DNA from: Arthrobacter sp. NtRootA1
GTDB lineage: Bacteria > Actinomycetota > Actinomycetes > Actinomycetales > Micrococcaceae
Assembly: GCF_019976975.1 (NCBI RefSeq)
Contig: NZ_AP024630.1
Coordinates: 2,170,001-2,234,000 of the forward strand
DNA length: 64,000 nucleotides
Reading direction: 5' to 3'
The translations under genes were made by a program, and so were the position numbers. Under the pieces are notes generated by a model. The model was given only the letters and a program-made list of their open reading frames with translations. It had not been told where the DNA came from and searched no databases. Of the stretch, positions 52,538-61,640 are shown in pieces (the first letter of the stretch is position 1; each line of letters begins with the position of its first letter).

Positions 52538-54550
52538 ATGCCCGTTGAAACCTCGTGGTCTGGGTCGACAGCGATCCTGACACTAAATAATCCGCCCATG
52601 AATACTGGAGACGCAATTCTCCGCCGCGACCTTCGGGACGCTCTTCTCAGCGCTGCGGCTGTTGCGGACCTCGACGGCGTGGTCATTGAATCGTCGGGAC
52701 GCCACTTCTATGCGGGGTCAGACATCGGTGAGCTTGATCATCCAATCGAGGAACCGCAGCTGACGGCTGTTATCACCCTTATCGAGGCGATGCCGGTGCC
52801 CGTTGTCGCGTCAATCAACGGGTTTGCACTTGGCGGAGGGCTCGAGCTCGCGCTCGCCTGTGACGCACGCATAGGGGACACTAGTGCGATAGTGGGATTC
52901 CCCGAGGTGACACTCGGCATAATCCCCGGAGCTGGAGGTACCGTCCGGGCTGGACGTCTCATCGGGCCTGCCTCTGCGATTGATCTCGTCGGATCTGGGC
53001 GGCGGGTTGACGCCAGGGAGGCAAAAGAACTGGGTATCCTCGACCGGGTCGTAGAGCCTCGCAGGCTGCGCGATACCGCCATCGAATATGCATCCACCAT
53101 GGGCACTAAGCGGCGGGTTCGAGACCTACCTGTTCCCGCGTTCGATCCGGCGGTGATAGAAGACGCGGCTCAACGCGCTGCAACGCGCGCACGGCCGAAT
53201 GTGCTCGAAGCCATCGCCATGGTGCGCCGCGGCCTAACTCTGGGACCGGACGAGGCGCTTTTGGAAGAGCGTGCGATTTTCGACAGACTTCGACGTACTG
53301 ATGAGGCAGCGAATCTTCGCTACTTGTTCTTCGCCAAGCGGACGGCCGTCAGGAGCCTGCGCGCCTCGACGAGTGAACGGAGAATCGATCGGATCGCAGT
53401 GGCCGGGGCGGGCACTATGGGTGCGGCGGTTGCGCGGCTCCTTAACGCTTGCGGATTTTCCGTTATCGTTTTCGATCTAAATGCGACTGCCCTGGAGCGA
53501 GTTGGTGCAACGAGCGCGATTGTGACTACGGACCGGCTGCAGGATCTCGCCGATTCGGACGTCGTTATTGATGCGATCTTCGAGGACATGCAAGTTAAGC
53601 GGCAGTTCTTCACGGATCTGGAACCACTGGTATCCGATGAAGCTATATTCGCCAGTAATACGTCCTATCTCGACCTCGATCAGATTGCCAGTGTTCTCAA
53701 TCGTCCGGAGCGGTTCGCCGGGTTCCATTTCTTCAACCCGGCTGATCGTAACCCGTTGATCGAGGTGGTGCGCACGGCGTCGTCGAGTGCGGAGACCATC
53801 GAAGTACTCGCGGGGTTGGCGCGCAAACTAGGAAAGACGGTGATTCCAGCGCGTGTGGGTGACGGGTTCGTTGCCAATCGCGTGTATGCAGACTACCGCT
53901 GTCAAGTCGAGTTCTTGATGGAGGAAGGTGCGAATCCGCAGGAAATCGATGCAGCGATGCGCGACTTTGGCCTCCCGATAGGTCCTTTCGCGGTTGGCGA
54001 TATGTCCGGCCTTGATATCGCCTGGGCGCGCCGGAAGCGCCTCGCGGCGACCCGCGACCCTCTTCAGCGCTATGTCGTAGTTCCCGATACACTCTGCGAA
54101 CTCGGCCGCTTCGGCAAGAAGACGGGTGCAGGGTGGTATAGCTATGCGGACGGTGCGGCTCGAGGGACCCCCGATTCACAAGTCGCGGCCATCATAGATG
54201 CGGCTCGTGCTGAAAAGGGAATTACTCCGCGGGCGATAGCTGCCCGGGACATCCAGTTGCGGGTGCTCGGATCTATGGTGTGCGCGGCGGCGGTCGTGCT
54301 GCGGGCCGGCGTCGCTGACCGGGCCAGCGACATCGACATCGCTTTAACGGAAGGATTCGGATTCCCGCGTTGGCTGGGTGGCCCGCTCCGCTACTTTTCC
54401 AGCTTCAAGGACGACGACGTCGTTCGTGTCCTCAAAGCGGTCTTTGAATCCGACCCGATTGCGTTCGCAATTGCCGAACCCGCACTTCTGGGCGAGGTGC
54501 CACAGGATATTCGCGTTGCTCTGGACGCTGTCCGGGCTCCGAATCGCTGA
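52538..54550 (+). CDS. FadJ/FadB-like enoyl-CoA hydratase/3-hydroxyacyl-CoA dehydrogenase fusion
   Basis: A 670-residue bifunctional beta-oxidation enzyme. Residues 1-190 form a crotonase domain with GGGLELALACD and GFPEVTLGIIPGAGGT, which carry the two catalytic Glu. A linker follows, then the dehydrogenase with NAD loop VAGAGTMGAAVARLL (about residue 290), the catalytic His in FHFFNPADRNPLIEVV, and the two C-terminal dimerisation domains. The frame is open to 52376 inside the cyclase gene; ATG 52538 has GGAAAG upstream and starts the homology. The enzyme would perform hydration and oxidation steps after the acyl-CoA dehydrogenases. Confidence 0.93.
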   Translation: MPVETSWSGSTAILTLNNPPMNTGDAILRRDLRDALLSAAAVADLDGVVIESSGRHFYAGSDIGELDHPIEEPQLTAVITLIEAMPVPVVASINGFALGGGLELALACDARIGDTSAIVGFPEVTLGIIPGAGGTVRAGRLIGPASAIDLVGSGRRVDAREAKELGILDRVVEPRRLRDTAIEYASTMGTKRRVRDLPVPAFDPAVIEDAAQRAATRARPNVLEAIAMVRRGLTLGPDEALLEERAIFDRLRRTDEAANLRYLFFAKRTAVRSLRASTSERRIDRIAVAGAGTMGAAVARLLNACGFSVIVFDLNATALERVGATSAIVTTDRLQDLADSDVVIDAIFEDMQVKRQFFTDLEPLVSDEAIFASNTSYLDLDQIASVLNRPERFAGFHFFNPADRNPLIEVVRTASSSAETIEVLAGLARKLGKTVIPARVGDGFVANRVYADYRCQVEFLMEEGANPQEIDAAMRDFGLPIGPFAVGDMSGLDIAWARRKRLAATRDPLQRYVVVPDTLCELGRFGKKTGAGWYSYADGAARGTPDSQVAAIIDAARAEKGITPRAIAARDIQLRVLGSMVCAAAVVLRAGVADRASDIDIALTEGFGFPRWLGGPLRYFSSFKDDDVVRVLKAVFESDPIAFAIAEPALLGEVPQDIRVALDAVRAPNR

Positions 54551-54683
54551 TTTCTACGCCGCTGAGGCTTAGCCACACGATGCTGGAATCGGGAGGGGAG
54601 TTGCTCGGCGAAGAAGGATAGGGCCATATAAAGGCCCAAGGTCGGCAAAGTATGGAACTGTCGTAATTTTGATGCTAATCTAA

Positions 54684-54697
54684 CAACCAGTCGTTTG
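54684..54697. promoter_or_regulatory. Catabolic-regulon palindrome 5 (monooxygenase operon)
   Basis: CAACCAGTCGTTTG within CTAACAACC...GTTTGATGAG, 74 bases before the monooxygenase ATG and just after a GCTAATCT-like -10. It controls the operon 54771-60781 if the site is a repressor operator. Confidence 0.7.
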
Positions 54698-54770
54698 ATG
54701 AGCCGGTATTTCCCGCTCTCGCGAAACTACAAAAGACATCGGTGTCTAGCTCCGTGGAGGAAGCGCACAT

Positions 54771-56381
54771 ATGGAAACCTTTGACGTTATCGTCTCTGGC
54801 TACGGTCCGACCGGGCAGGCTTTTGCATCTTTGCTCTCTCGGCTTGGTCATCGTGTTTGTGTCATAGAAAGGTGGCCCTCCCTGTATGGCCTTCCCCGGC
54901 TATGCACCATCGACGGCGAGTCCGCGAGGATCGTCCAGGCTGCCGGCAACATCGATGAGGCACTTCGTGACTCGCACCAACTTAGGCGCACCCTGCTCCT
55001 GAATGAGGACGAGCAACTCATTTTGAAGATGGATCACGATCGCATCACCACCAGCGGTTACCCGAGCCATATTTCGATGTATCAGCCGCATATCGAGGAC
55101 GCCATGGACGCGGCGGCCCGTGAGCACGGCGCTACCGTCTACCAAGGATGGGAAGTGCAGTCTTGGACCCAAAGCGAAGATGGTGTCACGGTCGAAGCGC
55201 GGCAGACCGGGTCCAATGATCCCGCAGACACCATGACTCTCCAGGCAAAATACCTTATCGGCGCGGACGGAGCACGAAGCGCCGTCCGGGAAGCCGCTGG
55301 CATCGCGAGGGAGGGCTCCGATTTTCGCAGTGCCTGGATCTGCGTCGACGCCGTGCGCAAACGTACTCTGCCGAAATTCTGGGGCCTGTCGGAAGACATG
55401 CGGGAGTCGGTTATCATGGCGGCACCCGAGGGCCGGGCGTTCGCGGTTATCCCCATTGGTGACCGACGGCTTCGATTCGAGTTCTACGCCGACCCGGCGA
55501 GCGCGCACGACGAGCGGATGGGCTTCGATGCTGGCTATGAGGTGCTTGAGCGCGTGCATGGATTGACGCGGGACGATGTCGAGATCTACCGGACGGTGCT
55601 CTTTCCCTTTGAGAGCAGACTCGCCCGCACGTGGAGGAAGGGGCGGGTTCTGCTGGCGGGGGACGCCGCCCACACCATGACGCCGTTCCTTGCCCAGGGA
55701 GCCTGTTCCGGATTGCGCGACGCGGTGAATCTTTCGTGGAAACTTGATCTTGTTCTGCGCGGCGCGAGCGATCCTTCATTGCTCGACATGTACTTCGTCG
55801 AGCGCTTTCCGCAGGTCAGCGAGGTGGTTGCCGTATCCGAGCAAATCGGAGCTTGGGCGATGGAATTGGATCCGGTGAAGGCTCGAAAACGTGACAAGGA
55901 CTTGCTTGATGGAGCTGTGTTGCCGCCGCCGCCACCAGCCGCCGACATCGATGAGGGAATCCTCTTCAAGCATGACATTGAACCGGCAGTGGGCCAGCTC
56001 GCCCCCCAAGGACGTGTGTCCTTTGGTGGGCGTGAAGGAAAATTTGACGACGTCTTTGGCTGGGGGTTCCAACTCATCGTGCGGGACGCGGACGTCTCCA
56101 GAAGCTTCTCGGACGAGGACCGTGCGTTTCTCGAGGCGATTAACTGCTCCGTCGTCGGTGTCGGTGACGTAGAGAGAAACGGCGTGGCAGTCGACGTCGA
56201 CGGATCGTATGCCGCCTACTTCGACGAACACCGCATCGTGGGAATTCTCGCTCGGCCGGATTTCTACGTCTTCGGAGTTATGCACGAGATCGAGGACGCG
56301 GCTGTCGTCGTCGGCGAGCTGCGCCGGCAGCTGAGTGGATCGCACGAACAAGCGGTGCACGAAGCAGCGCACGCCGGCTAG
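54771..56381 (+). CDS. FAD-dependent aromatic monooxygenase (MhpA/PHBH-type)
   Basis: A 536-residue class A flavoprotein hydroxylase. FAD motifs: SGYGPTGQAFASLLSRLG (N-terminal dinucleotide loop), KYLIGADGARSAVR (DG motif) and RVLLAGDAAHTMTPFLAQG (GD motif). The C-terminal about 130 residues are the thioredoxin-like domain seen in MhpA and phenol-hydroxylase relatives. It uses NAD(P)H and O2 to hydroxylate a phenolic ring, preparing it for extradiol cleavage. ATG 54771 follows GGAGGAAG. First gene of an operon with an alpha/beta hydrolase and a dioxygenase-like VOC protein. The ring substrate is unknown. Confidence 0.92.
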   Translation: METFDVIVSGYGPTGQAFASLLSRLGHRVCVIERWPSLYGLPRLCTIDGESARIVQAAGNIDEALRDSHQLRRTLLLNEDEQLILKMDHDRITTSGYPSHISMYQPHIEDAMDAAAREHGATVYQGWEVQSWTQSEDGVTVEARQTGSNDPADTMTLQAKYLIGADGARSAVREAAGIAREGSDFRSAWICVDAVRKRTLPKFWGLSEDMRESVIMAAPEGRAFAVIPIGDRRLRFEFYADPASAHDERMGFDAGYEVLERVHGLTRDDVEIYRTVLFPFESRLARTWRKGRVLLAGDAAHTMTPFLAQGACSGLRDAVNLSWKLDLVLRGASDPSLLDMYFVERFPQVSEVVAVSEQIGAWAMELDPVKARKRDKDLLDGAVLPPPPPAADIDEGILFKHDIEPAVGQLAPQGRVSFGGREGKFDDVFGWGFQLIVRDADVSRSFSDEDRAFLEAINCSVVGVGDVERNGVAVDVDGSYAAYFDEHRIVGILARPDFYVFGVMHEIEDAAVVVGELRRQLSGSHEQAVHEAAHAG

Positions 56382-56422
56382 CCGCCAAAAGTTATTCGAC
56401 ACTACGAAGGAGACAAAAGCTT

Positions 56423-57406
56423 ATGTCCAATCTGAAGTCTGCGCTCTACTACGATCCGACCGCGATGTTCGAAGTCGACAGCCGCGACGTCGAATACCTC
56501 AATGTGGACGGAGTGACCCTCGTCGCTACGGTCTTCCAGCCGCGGGGCCAGGGTCCGTTTCCCATGCTCATCGACGTCCACGGCGGCGGGTGGCGTCTTT
56601 TCAGTCGCACACGACAGCGTCCTATCGATCTCGAACTCGCCTCGCATGGCATCGTGGTCGTATCGCTCGATTTCCGCCAAGCGCCCCCGACGTCGACATT
56701 CACCCGCGTCGATGGTCCTTATGCCCCCTATCCGGCTACATTCAGCGACGTCAATTTCGGCATCCGATGGTTCAAGGCACACGCCGCAGAGTTCAACGCA
56801 AATGCCGAGGGTGTCGGTGCCCTGGGGGTCTCCAGCGGTGCACACAACGTTCTTATCAACGCAATGTTGGGGCACGAGGCACCCTTTACGGCAACGACTC
56901 TTCCCAATGCGGATTCGGTCGATGCCAGTCTCGCGTACATCGTCTGCTCCGGATCCCCAGTCGACCTGGTCGACATGATGGTGGACGCGAATGTCACCGA
57001 AGCTGCTCCCGGTATCGAGGTGGGTGAACCTGACTTCTACGGCTTGCACGAATACTTCGGAGGCGTGAAGGAGGTCACTGCGCTGAGTCCGTTGCACATC
57101 GTCTCTTCGCGCACGGACATCGCCACTCCGCCATTGCTTCTCATTCATGGCGATGCCGACGATATGGGAGGCGTTTCGACAGACCGTCAGGTAGCCTTCG
57201 CTGGCGCTTACGCCAAAGCTGGCGGGATCGTGGAACTCGCGATCTACCCCGACGCGCCGCATATCTTCCTCAATCGGGGTCTCGCTCCCGAGAGCGAAAA
57301 CCTCGTCAGGGCCCTCGCTGGGATAGCAGGATTCATTCAGCGCCAACTGGCCTACACCGACCAACCATTCAACCCTGTCGCCGGTTCGGCTACGGATACC
57401 GTCTAA
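56423..57406 (+). CDS. Alpha/beta hydrolase (HSL/BD-FAE-like esterase or C-C hydrolase)
   Basis: A 327-residue alpha/beta hydrolase. Oxyanion motif DVHGGGW near residue 55, nucleophile Ser in GVSSGAHN, acidic residue in HGDADDMGG and His in DAPHIFLN form the triad. The HGGGW motif resembles hormone-sensitive-lipase or feruloyl-esterase-like enzymes more than classical meta-cleavage hydrolases such as MhpC. It could remove an ester group from the substrate or cleave a ring-fission product. AAGGAG precedes the ATG; it sits 41 bases after the monooxygenase. Confidence 0.9.
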   Translation: MSNLKSALYYDPTAMFEVDSRDVEYLNVDGVTLVATVFQPRGQGPFPMLIDVHGGGWRLFSRTRQRPIDLELASHGIVVVSLDFRQAPPTSTFTRVDGPYAPYPATFSDVNFGIRWFKAHAAEFNANAEGVGALGVSSGAHNVLINAMLGHEAPFTATTLPNADSVDASLAYIVCSGSPVDLVDMMVDANVTEAAPGIEVGEPDFYGLHEYFGGVKEVTALSPLHIVSSRTDIATPPLLLIHGDADDMGGVSTDRQVAFAGAYAKAGGIVELAIYPDAPHIFLNRGLAPESENLVRALAGIAGFIQRQLAYTDQPFNPVAGSATDTV

Positions 57407-57427
57407 AACCAATAGGAGTAACTGCTC

Positions 57428-58345
57428 ATGCTTATCGCCGACATCGGACATATCGCCTTCCGCGTCCCGGACGTCGATGTCTCTGTCAAATACGTCACGG
57501 AAGTACTCGGGATGCTCGAAGTTGAGCGCATCGGAGATACCGCGTACGTAACTCAAGGAAGCCCCTACCCCTCCGTTTGGCCGCAGTGCAACCACCACAT
57601 CATGGAGTTCATTGGCGGATCCGAGGGACCGGAGTTCGACCACATCGGTCTCATCGCCCAGGATCAAGCTGCACTGGACGAGATCCGTGCGCGAGCCATC
57701 GCGATCGGGGCGACGATTGACTCTTCTGTTACCAGTGAGCCCGGAATTCCGGAACTTCTGCGCATTATCGCACCCACTGGACACGTCATCGACACCTATG
57801 TGGAGATGGAACAGGTCGAACGCGACTACCAACCCAAGGGGGTCATGACACACCGGCTGGCACACGCGTTCATGTGGACCCAGGATGTTAAAGGGTTGGT
57901 CGAATTCCTTATCGACGTATTCGGATTCAAGGCGTCCGACTGGATCGGGACACCCGAAGATCCCTACATCGGCTTCCTGCGGTGCCACCTTGAGCATCAC
58001 ACGATTGCGGTTGGACGCGGACCGATCGAGGGCGTTCACCACTACGCCATGGAAGTACCCGGCACGGCTGACCTCGGACGCTTGGGCGACCAACTCGCGC
58101 GCTCGGGTCTCGGATACATGTGGGGACTTGGACGGCATGGTGGTGGGGACAACATCGCGAGCTACCATGTAGCACCCGATGGGTTGCTCGTAGAGGTATA
58201 CGCGGACATGCAGAAGATCGCCGGAGATGGATGGAAGCCACGCCACTGGAGCGTCGAGGACCCTCGCGGCGGTAACCTCTGGGGCGAAATGCCCGGGGAT
58301 TTTCAGAAGCTCATGGCCCCGCACGCACCGATCGCCAAGCGCTAG
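57428..58345 (+). CDS. VOC-family extradiol dioxygenase-like protein
   Basis: A 305-residue protein with two vicinal-oxygen-chelate modules, the size of BphC-type extradiol dioxygenases. In the C-terminal module the expected iron ligands can be read: His in LAHAFMWT, His in VHHYAMEV and Glu in LVEVYAD. The N-terminal module starts GHIAFRVPDV. The enzyme would cleave a catechol-type ring next to the hydroxyls with O2. Its place just after the flavin hydroxylase and the hydrolase supports a hydroxylation, ring-cleavage and hydrolysis sequence. TAGGAG precedes the start. Confidence 0.88.
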   Translation: MLIADIGHIAFRVPDVDVSVKYVTEVLGMLEVERIGDTAYVTQGSPYPSVWPQCNHHIMEFIGGSEGPEFDHIGLIAQDQAALDEIRARAIAIGATIDSSVTSEPGIPELLRIIAPTGHVIDTYVEMEQVERDYQPKGVMTHRLAHAFMWTQDVKGLVEFLIDVFGFKASDWIGTPEDPYIGFLRCHLEHHTIAVGRGPIEGVHHYAMEVPGTADLGRLGDQLARSGLGYMWGLGRHGGGDNIASYHVAPDGLLVEVYADMQKIAGDGWKPRHWSVEDPRGGNLWGEMPGDFQKLMAPHAPIAKR

Positions 58346-58371
58346 CCTTGCCGGTCAGGGGGCGAAGCCGG

Positions 58372-60003
58372 ATGAATGAAACTACGACCCGATATGGGGG
58401 ACATGTCGTCGACCAACTCGGGGTGGCTCCGGGATGGTCTTGGACGCAGGTCGCTCCTCCAAGCTCGCTGGTCGGTGCAAATGGACTGGTGTTCGGGCCG
58501 GATGGAGACCTCTATGTCGCTGAAGGGCATGGAAGCGAGATAAGTGCGATCAACACTCGTGACGGGAGTGTGCGGAACATCAGTCGTTCTGACGACCCCA
58601 TCGAGTGTCCTGACGACCTCGCGTTCGGCGCGGACGGCACGATGTACGTCACCGAGTTTGCTCTCGGAAGGGTCAGTATGCGGCATCCAGGCGGTGAGGT
58701 TAGCGTTCTGGATGCCGACGTGCCGTCGGCCAACGGCGTGACGACCCATGGTGACAGGGTATTCGTCGATGAGTTTCGTCCGGGCGGACGCATCATGGAA
58801 CTCTACCCCGACGGACGTGAGCGAAGGGTGATCGCCGAGGGCGTCGATTGGCCCAACGGCTTAGCGGTGGGACCCGACTACCACCTTTACTACCCATCGG
58901 TCTTCGCAGGGGAGCTGTGGAAAGTTGGCATCGACGCAGGTTCACCCGAGCGCGTAGCCTCCGGATTAAGCAGTCCAACCGCGGTCAAGTTCAGCCCTGA
59001 GGGCGAACTCTATGCATCACTGGCTGGAGGCGATGTGCTGCGGGTGGACCCGCGGTCGGGTTCAACCGTCGTCGTGGCATCCCTGCCGCAAGGAACCGAC
59101 AACTTGGCGTTCCGCAGGGACGGCTGGCTGTTCGTATCCAATCAGCTCAACGGGAGCATAGTCGGAATAGACCACGACGGCGCGTCGGCGGTCCTTATCA
59201 GTCCTGGTCTCGTGGGTCCGTTCGGGATCGACGTCGCACCAGACGGCACAATCTGTGCTGCAGACGCTCTGAGTTACGCGGTCTTGAGACAAGATGGCGT
59301 CATCGATCGACCAGCATCTGTAAGTATCCCTGGTTTTCCAGGGGTCTTGCGTTCAGTCACGTATCTCAGCGACGGACGGCTCGCCCTCGGAACGACAGCC
59401 GGCGGCATAGCGGTCTACCGTCCGGGAAGCGACGCGCAGTTTCTGGCAAAAGGAATCAATGGGCTGATGGGAATCACCAGCACCCGAGACGGTGCGATAA
59501 TCGCCGCGGCATCGGAGAGCGGTGAGATCCTGCGAGTCGATACTACCGGCGTGGCCGTTCTCGCAACGGGCCTTGCGCGCCCTATGGGCGTCGCGGTGAC
59601 TGAGGATGGGGGAGTGATTGTGTCCGAGTCAGGGTCAGGACAACTACGATATTTCAATCCGGACGGGTCCTCGAAATTGCTGCTAACGGGCCTTGGTGAA
59701 CCTCACGGCGTCGCCGCTTCCGGCGACGACGCATACGTGATCGATCGCCAAACGCGGGAGCTGCATCATGTAGCGCTCAGTGGTCGTATACCGAGCTCGG
59801 TAATCGCGAATAACGTCCCTGTCGGACCCGCCGCTGGAGTGGGCGAGACCATTGTCGCCGGACTCCCGGGGCTCGCTCCCGGTCCATGGCTTCCCTTCGC
59901 CGACCTGGCCATTGCTCCGGACGGTTCCGTCGTGGTGGGTTGCGACGGGTCAGGCGGCATCATCGCAGTCAAACGCGAACCTGAAAAGTCGAGTGTCGAT
60001 TGA
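58372..60003 (+). CDS. SMP-30/gluconolactonase-like beta-propeller protein
   Basis: A 543-residue protein made of repeated propeller blades (GLVFGPDGDLYVAEG, DDLAFGADGTMYVTEF, PNGLAVGPDYHLYYPS, FGIDVAPDGTICAAD and more). Two six-bladed propellers in tandem would fit the length, since family members usually have about 300 residues. SMP-30-type enzymes hydrolyse lactones with a divalent metal. No signal peptide. ATG 58372 has AGGGGG at fair spacing; an earlier GTG-type start near 58348 is possible. It is the fourth gene of the monooxygenase operon. Confidence 0.85.
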   Translation: MNETTTRYGGHVVDQLGVAPGWSWTQVAPPSSLVGANGLVFGPDGDLYVAEGHGSEISAINTRDGSVRNISRSDDPIECPDDLAFGADGTMYVTEFALGRVSMRHPGGEVSVLDADVPSANGVTTHGDRVFVDEFRPGGRIMELYPDGRERRVIAEGVDWPNGLAVGPDYHLYYPSVFAGELWKVGIDAGSPERVASGLSSPTAVKFSPEGELYASLAGGDVLRVDPRSGSTVVVASLPQGTDNLAFRRDGWLFVSNQLNGSIVGIDHDGASAVLISPGLVGPFGIDVAPDGTICAADALSYAVLRQDGVIDRPASVSIPGFPGVLRSVTYLSDGRLALGTTAGGIAVYRPGSDAQFLAKGINGLMGITSTRDGAIIAAASESGEILRVDTTGVAVLATGLARPMGVAVTEDGGVIVSESGSGQLRYFNPDGSSKLLLTGLGEPHGVAASGDDAYVIDRQTRELHHVALSGRIPSSVIANNVPVGPAAGVGETIVAGLPGLAPGPWLPFADLAIAPDGSVVVGCDGSGGIIAVKREPEKSSVD

Positions 60004-60019
60004 AACGAATGGAGAAGCT

Positions 60020-60781
60020 ATGACGTCGAACCTGTTGACTGGACGAGTTGCGCTCGTTACCGGTGCGGGTGAGGGAATCGGGCGCGCTTCCATGCTCGCA
60101 CTGGTGGAGCACGGAGCGAACCTAGTGGGCTGCGACGTGGACGAGGACGCCCTCGCGGAAACCTGTCGCCTTGCCAATATCCTTCGGCCGGGCTCGTCCC
60201 GATACATGCGAGGAGACGTAACCAATCCTGACGACGTCGGGGCGGTCGTTGCCTTTGCTGTAGCCGAGTTCGGAAAACTTGACGTCGTCCATGCAAACGC
60301 TGGAGTTTCCCAGCCAGCCTCAGTTGCCGGCGATATCCCGCTGAATCTGTGGAGGCGTGTGCTCGAGGTCAACCTGACAGGTCTGTTCGTGACATTTCAG
60401 GCGGCGGTACCCGAACTCGTGAAATCGGGAAGCGCGTCCTTTATTGCGACAGCATCGGGACTTGGCGTCGTAGGCGCACCGGGGCTCGCCGCCTATGTCG
60501 CGAGCAAGCATGCTGTGCTTGGATTCGTTAAGTCTGCCGCCCTTGATTACGCCCAGAGTGGGCTTCGCGTCAACGCCGTAGCTCCTGGCATGACCGACAC
60601 GCCGATGCTCTCGTCGTCTACCACCGCCGAAATACGATCTGACATGGCTGCCTCAATCCCTGCTGGCCGTTTCGGAACGCCGGATGAGATCGCAAACGTT
60701 GTTGTCTGGCTAGCATCTGAGCTTTCCAGTTACGTCGTCGGTACCACGATTGTGGCCGACGGGGGAAACTCGATCTGCTGA
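60020..60781 (+). CDS. Short-chain dehydrogenase/reductase (SDR)
   Basis: A 253-residue classical SDR. Cofactor loop TGAGEGIG with Asp after strand 2 (GCDVDED) indicates NAD. NAG motif in VHANAGV, catalytic Ser in ATASGLGV, Tyr and Lys in YVASKHA, and a C-terminal GGNS end. ATG 60020 follows GGAGAAG; the frame is open to 59852 within the propeller gene. It likely oxidises an alcohol intermediate of the pathway. The last gene before the ETF promoter. Confidence 0.93.
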   Translation: MTSNLLTGRVALVTGAGEGIGRASMLALVEHGANLVGCDVDEDALAETCRLANILRPGSSRYMRGDVTNPDDVGAVVAFAVAEFGKLDVVHANAGVSQPASVAGDIPLNLWRRVLEVNLTGLFVTFQAAVPELVKSGSASFIATASGLGVVGAPGLAAYVASKHAVLGFVKSAALDYAQSGLRVNAVAPGMTDTPMLSSSTTAEIRSDMAASIPAGRFGTPDEIANVVVWLASELSSYVVGTTIVADGGNSIC

Positions 60782-60804
60782 ACCAGTCCGCTATGCTTGT
60801 TTAG

Positions 60805-60818
60805 CAAACAAGCGTTTG
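60805..60818. promoter_or_regulatory. Catabolic-regulon palindrome 6 (ETF operon)
   Basis: CAAACAAGCGTTTG within TTAGCAAAC...GTTTGGTAGA, 36 bases before the ETF beta start and after a TATGCT-like -10. This ties the electron-transfer genes to the same control as the catabolic enzymes. Confidence 0.72.
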
Positions 60819-60853
60819 GTAGACTATGTTTCTAGCCAAAGTTGGGAGCGCAT

Positions 60854-61630
60854 ATGAAGATCGTCGTCTTGGTCAAGGACGTCCCGGATACCTATGGGGA
60901 TCGAAAGCTAAATCTGGAGACGGGACTGGCTGATCGTGACACAGTGGAAATGGTCATGGACGAAGTCTGTGAGCGTTCGCTCGAGGTCGCGTTGAGCTAT
61001 GCAAGAAAGAATGCAGGGACTGAGGTAGTGGTGCTTTCCATGACTCCGTCGGGGGCAACTGCCACGGTGCGGAAGGCTTTGGCGATGGGGGCGGCCTCCG
61101 CCGTTCAGGTGGTCGACGATGCGCTAACGGGGGCCGACCTGGGGCTGACAGCTGAGGTACTCGCGGCAGCACTCACCCGAATCGGGTTCGATCTGGTGAT
61201 CGCGGGAAATCAGTCCACAGACGGTTCGGGTGGCGTGATCGCTGCCATGATTGCCGAGTTGTTGGATACGCCACAGCTCTCGTCGTTGAGCTCGGTTGCC
61301 ATATCAGAAGGTGCGGTGTCCGGCCTGCGTGCCTCAGACGGCGCGTCCCTGCAGGTGTCCGCCGAAATGCCGGCGGTAATCTCCATCACTGAGGCCCTGC
61401 CGGAGGCGCGATTCCCGAGCTTCAAGGACATCATGTCCGCCAAGAAGAAACCCATCGAGACGTTGTCGCTGAAGGATCTCGGCGTCAGTGCGGAAGATCC
61501 AGAAGCATCCCGGTCGATTGTGATTGCCCTATCGGAGAAGCCTCCGCGCGCCGGGGGCACGAAGATTGTCGACATGGGCGACGCGGGCGAGCAGCTTGCG
61601 GATTTTCTCATCCAGAACCAGTTGACTTAA
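60854..61630 (+). CDS. etfB: Electron transfer flavoprotein beta subunit
   Basis: A 258-residue ETF beta. It starts [18 protein letters not shown], contains the AMP/ADP-binding segment [21 protein letters not shown] and the [20 protein letters not shown] region, and keeps the family end (FLIQNQLT). It passes electrons from acyl-CoA dehydrogenases to the membrane via the alpha-subunit FAD. ATG 60854 follows GGGAG; an in-frame GTG or TTG 12 bases earlier is possible. Ten bases separate it from the alpha gene. Confidence 0.95.
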   Translation: MKIVVLVKDVPDTYGDRKLNLETGLADRDTVEMVMDEVCERSLEVALSYARKNAGTEVVVLSMTPSGATATVRKALAMGAASAVQVVDDALTGADLGLTAEVLAAALTRIGFDLVIAGNQSTDGSGGVIAAMIAELLDTPQLSSLSSVAISEGAVSGLRASDGASLQVSAEMPAVISITEALPEARFPSFKDIMSAKKKPIETLSLKDLGVSAEDPEASRSIVIALSEKPPRAGGTKIVDMGDAGEQLADFLIQNQLT

Positions 61631-61640
61631 GGAGATCGAA

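Noticed and set aside
56402-58324. 640-codon open frame on the minus strand
   Set aside because: It lies antisense to the alpha/beta hydrolase and the extradiol-like dioxygenase, whose motifs are clear. It has no family features and results from codon bias in high-GC DNA.
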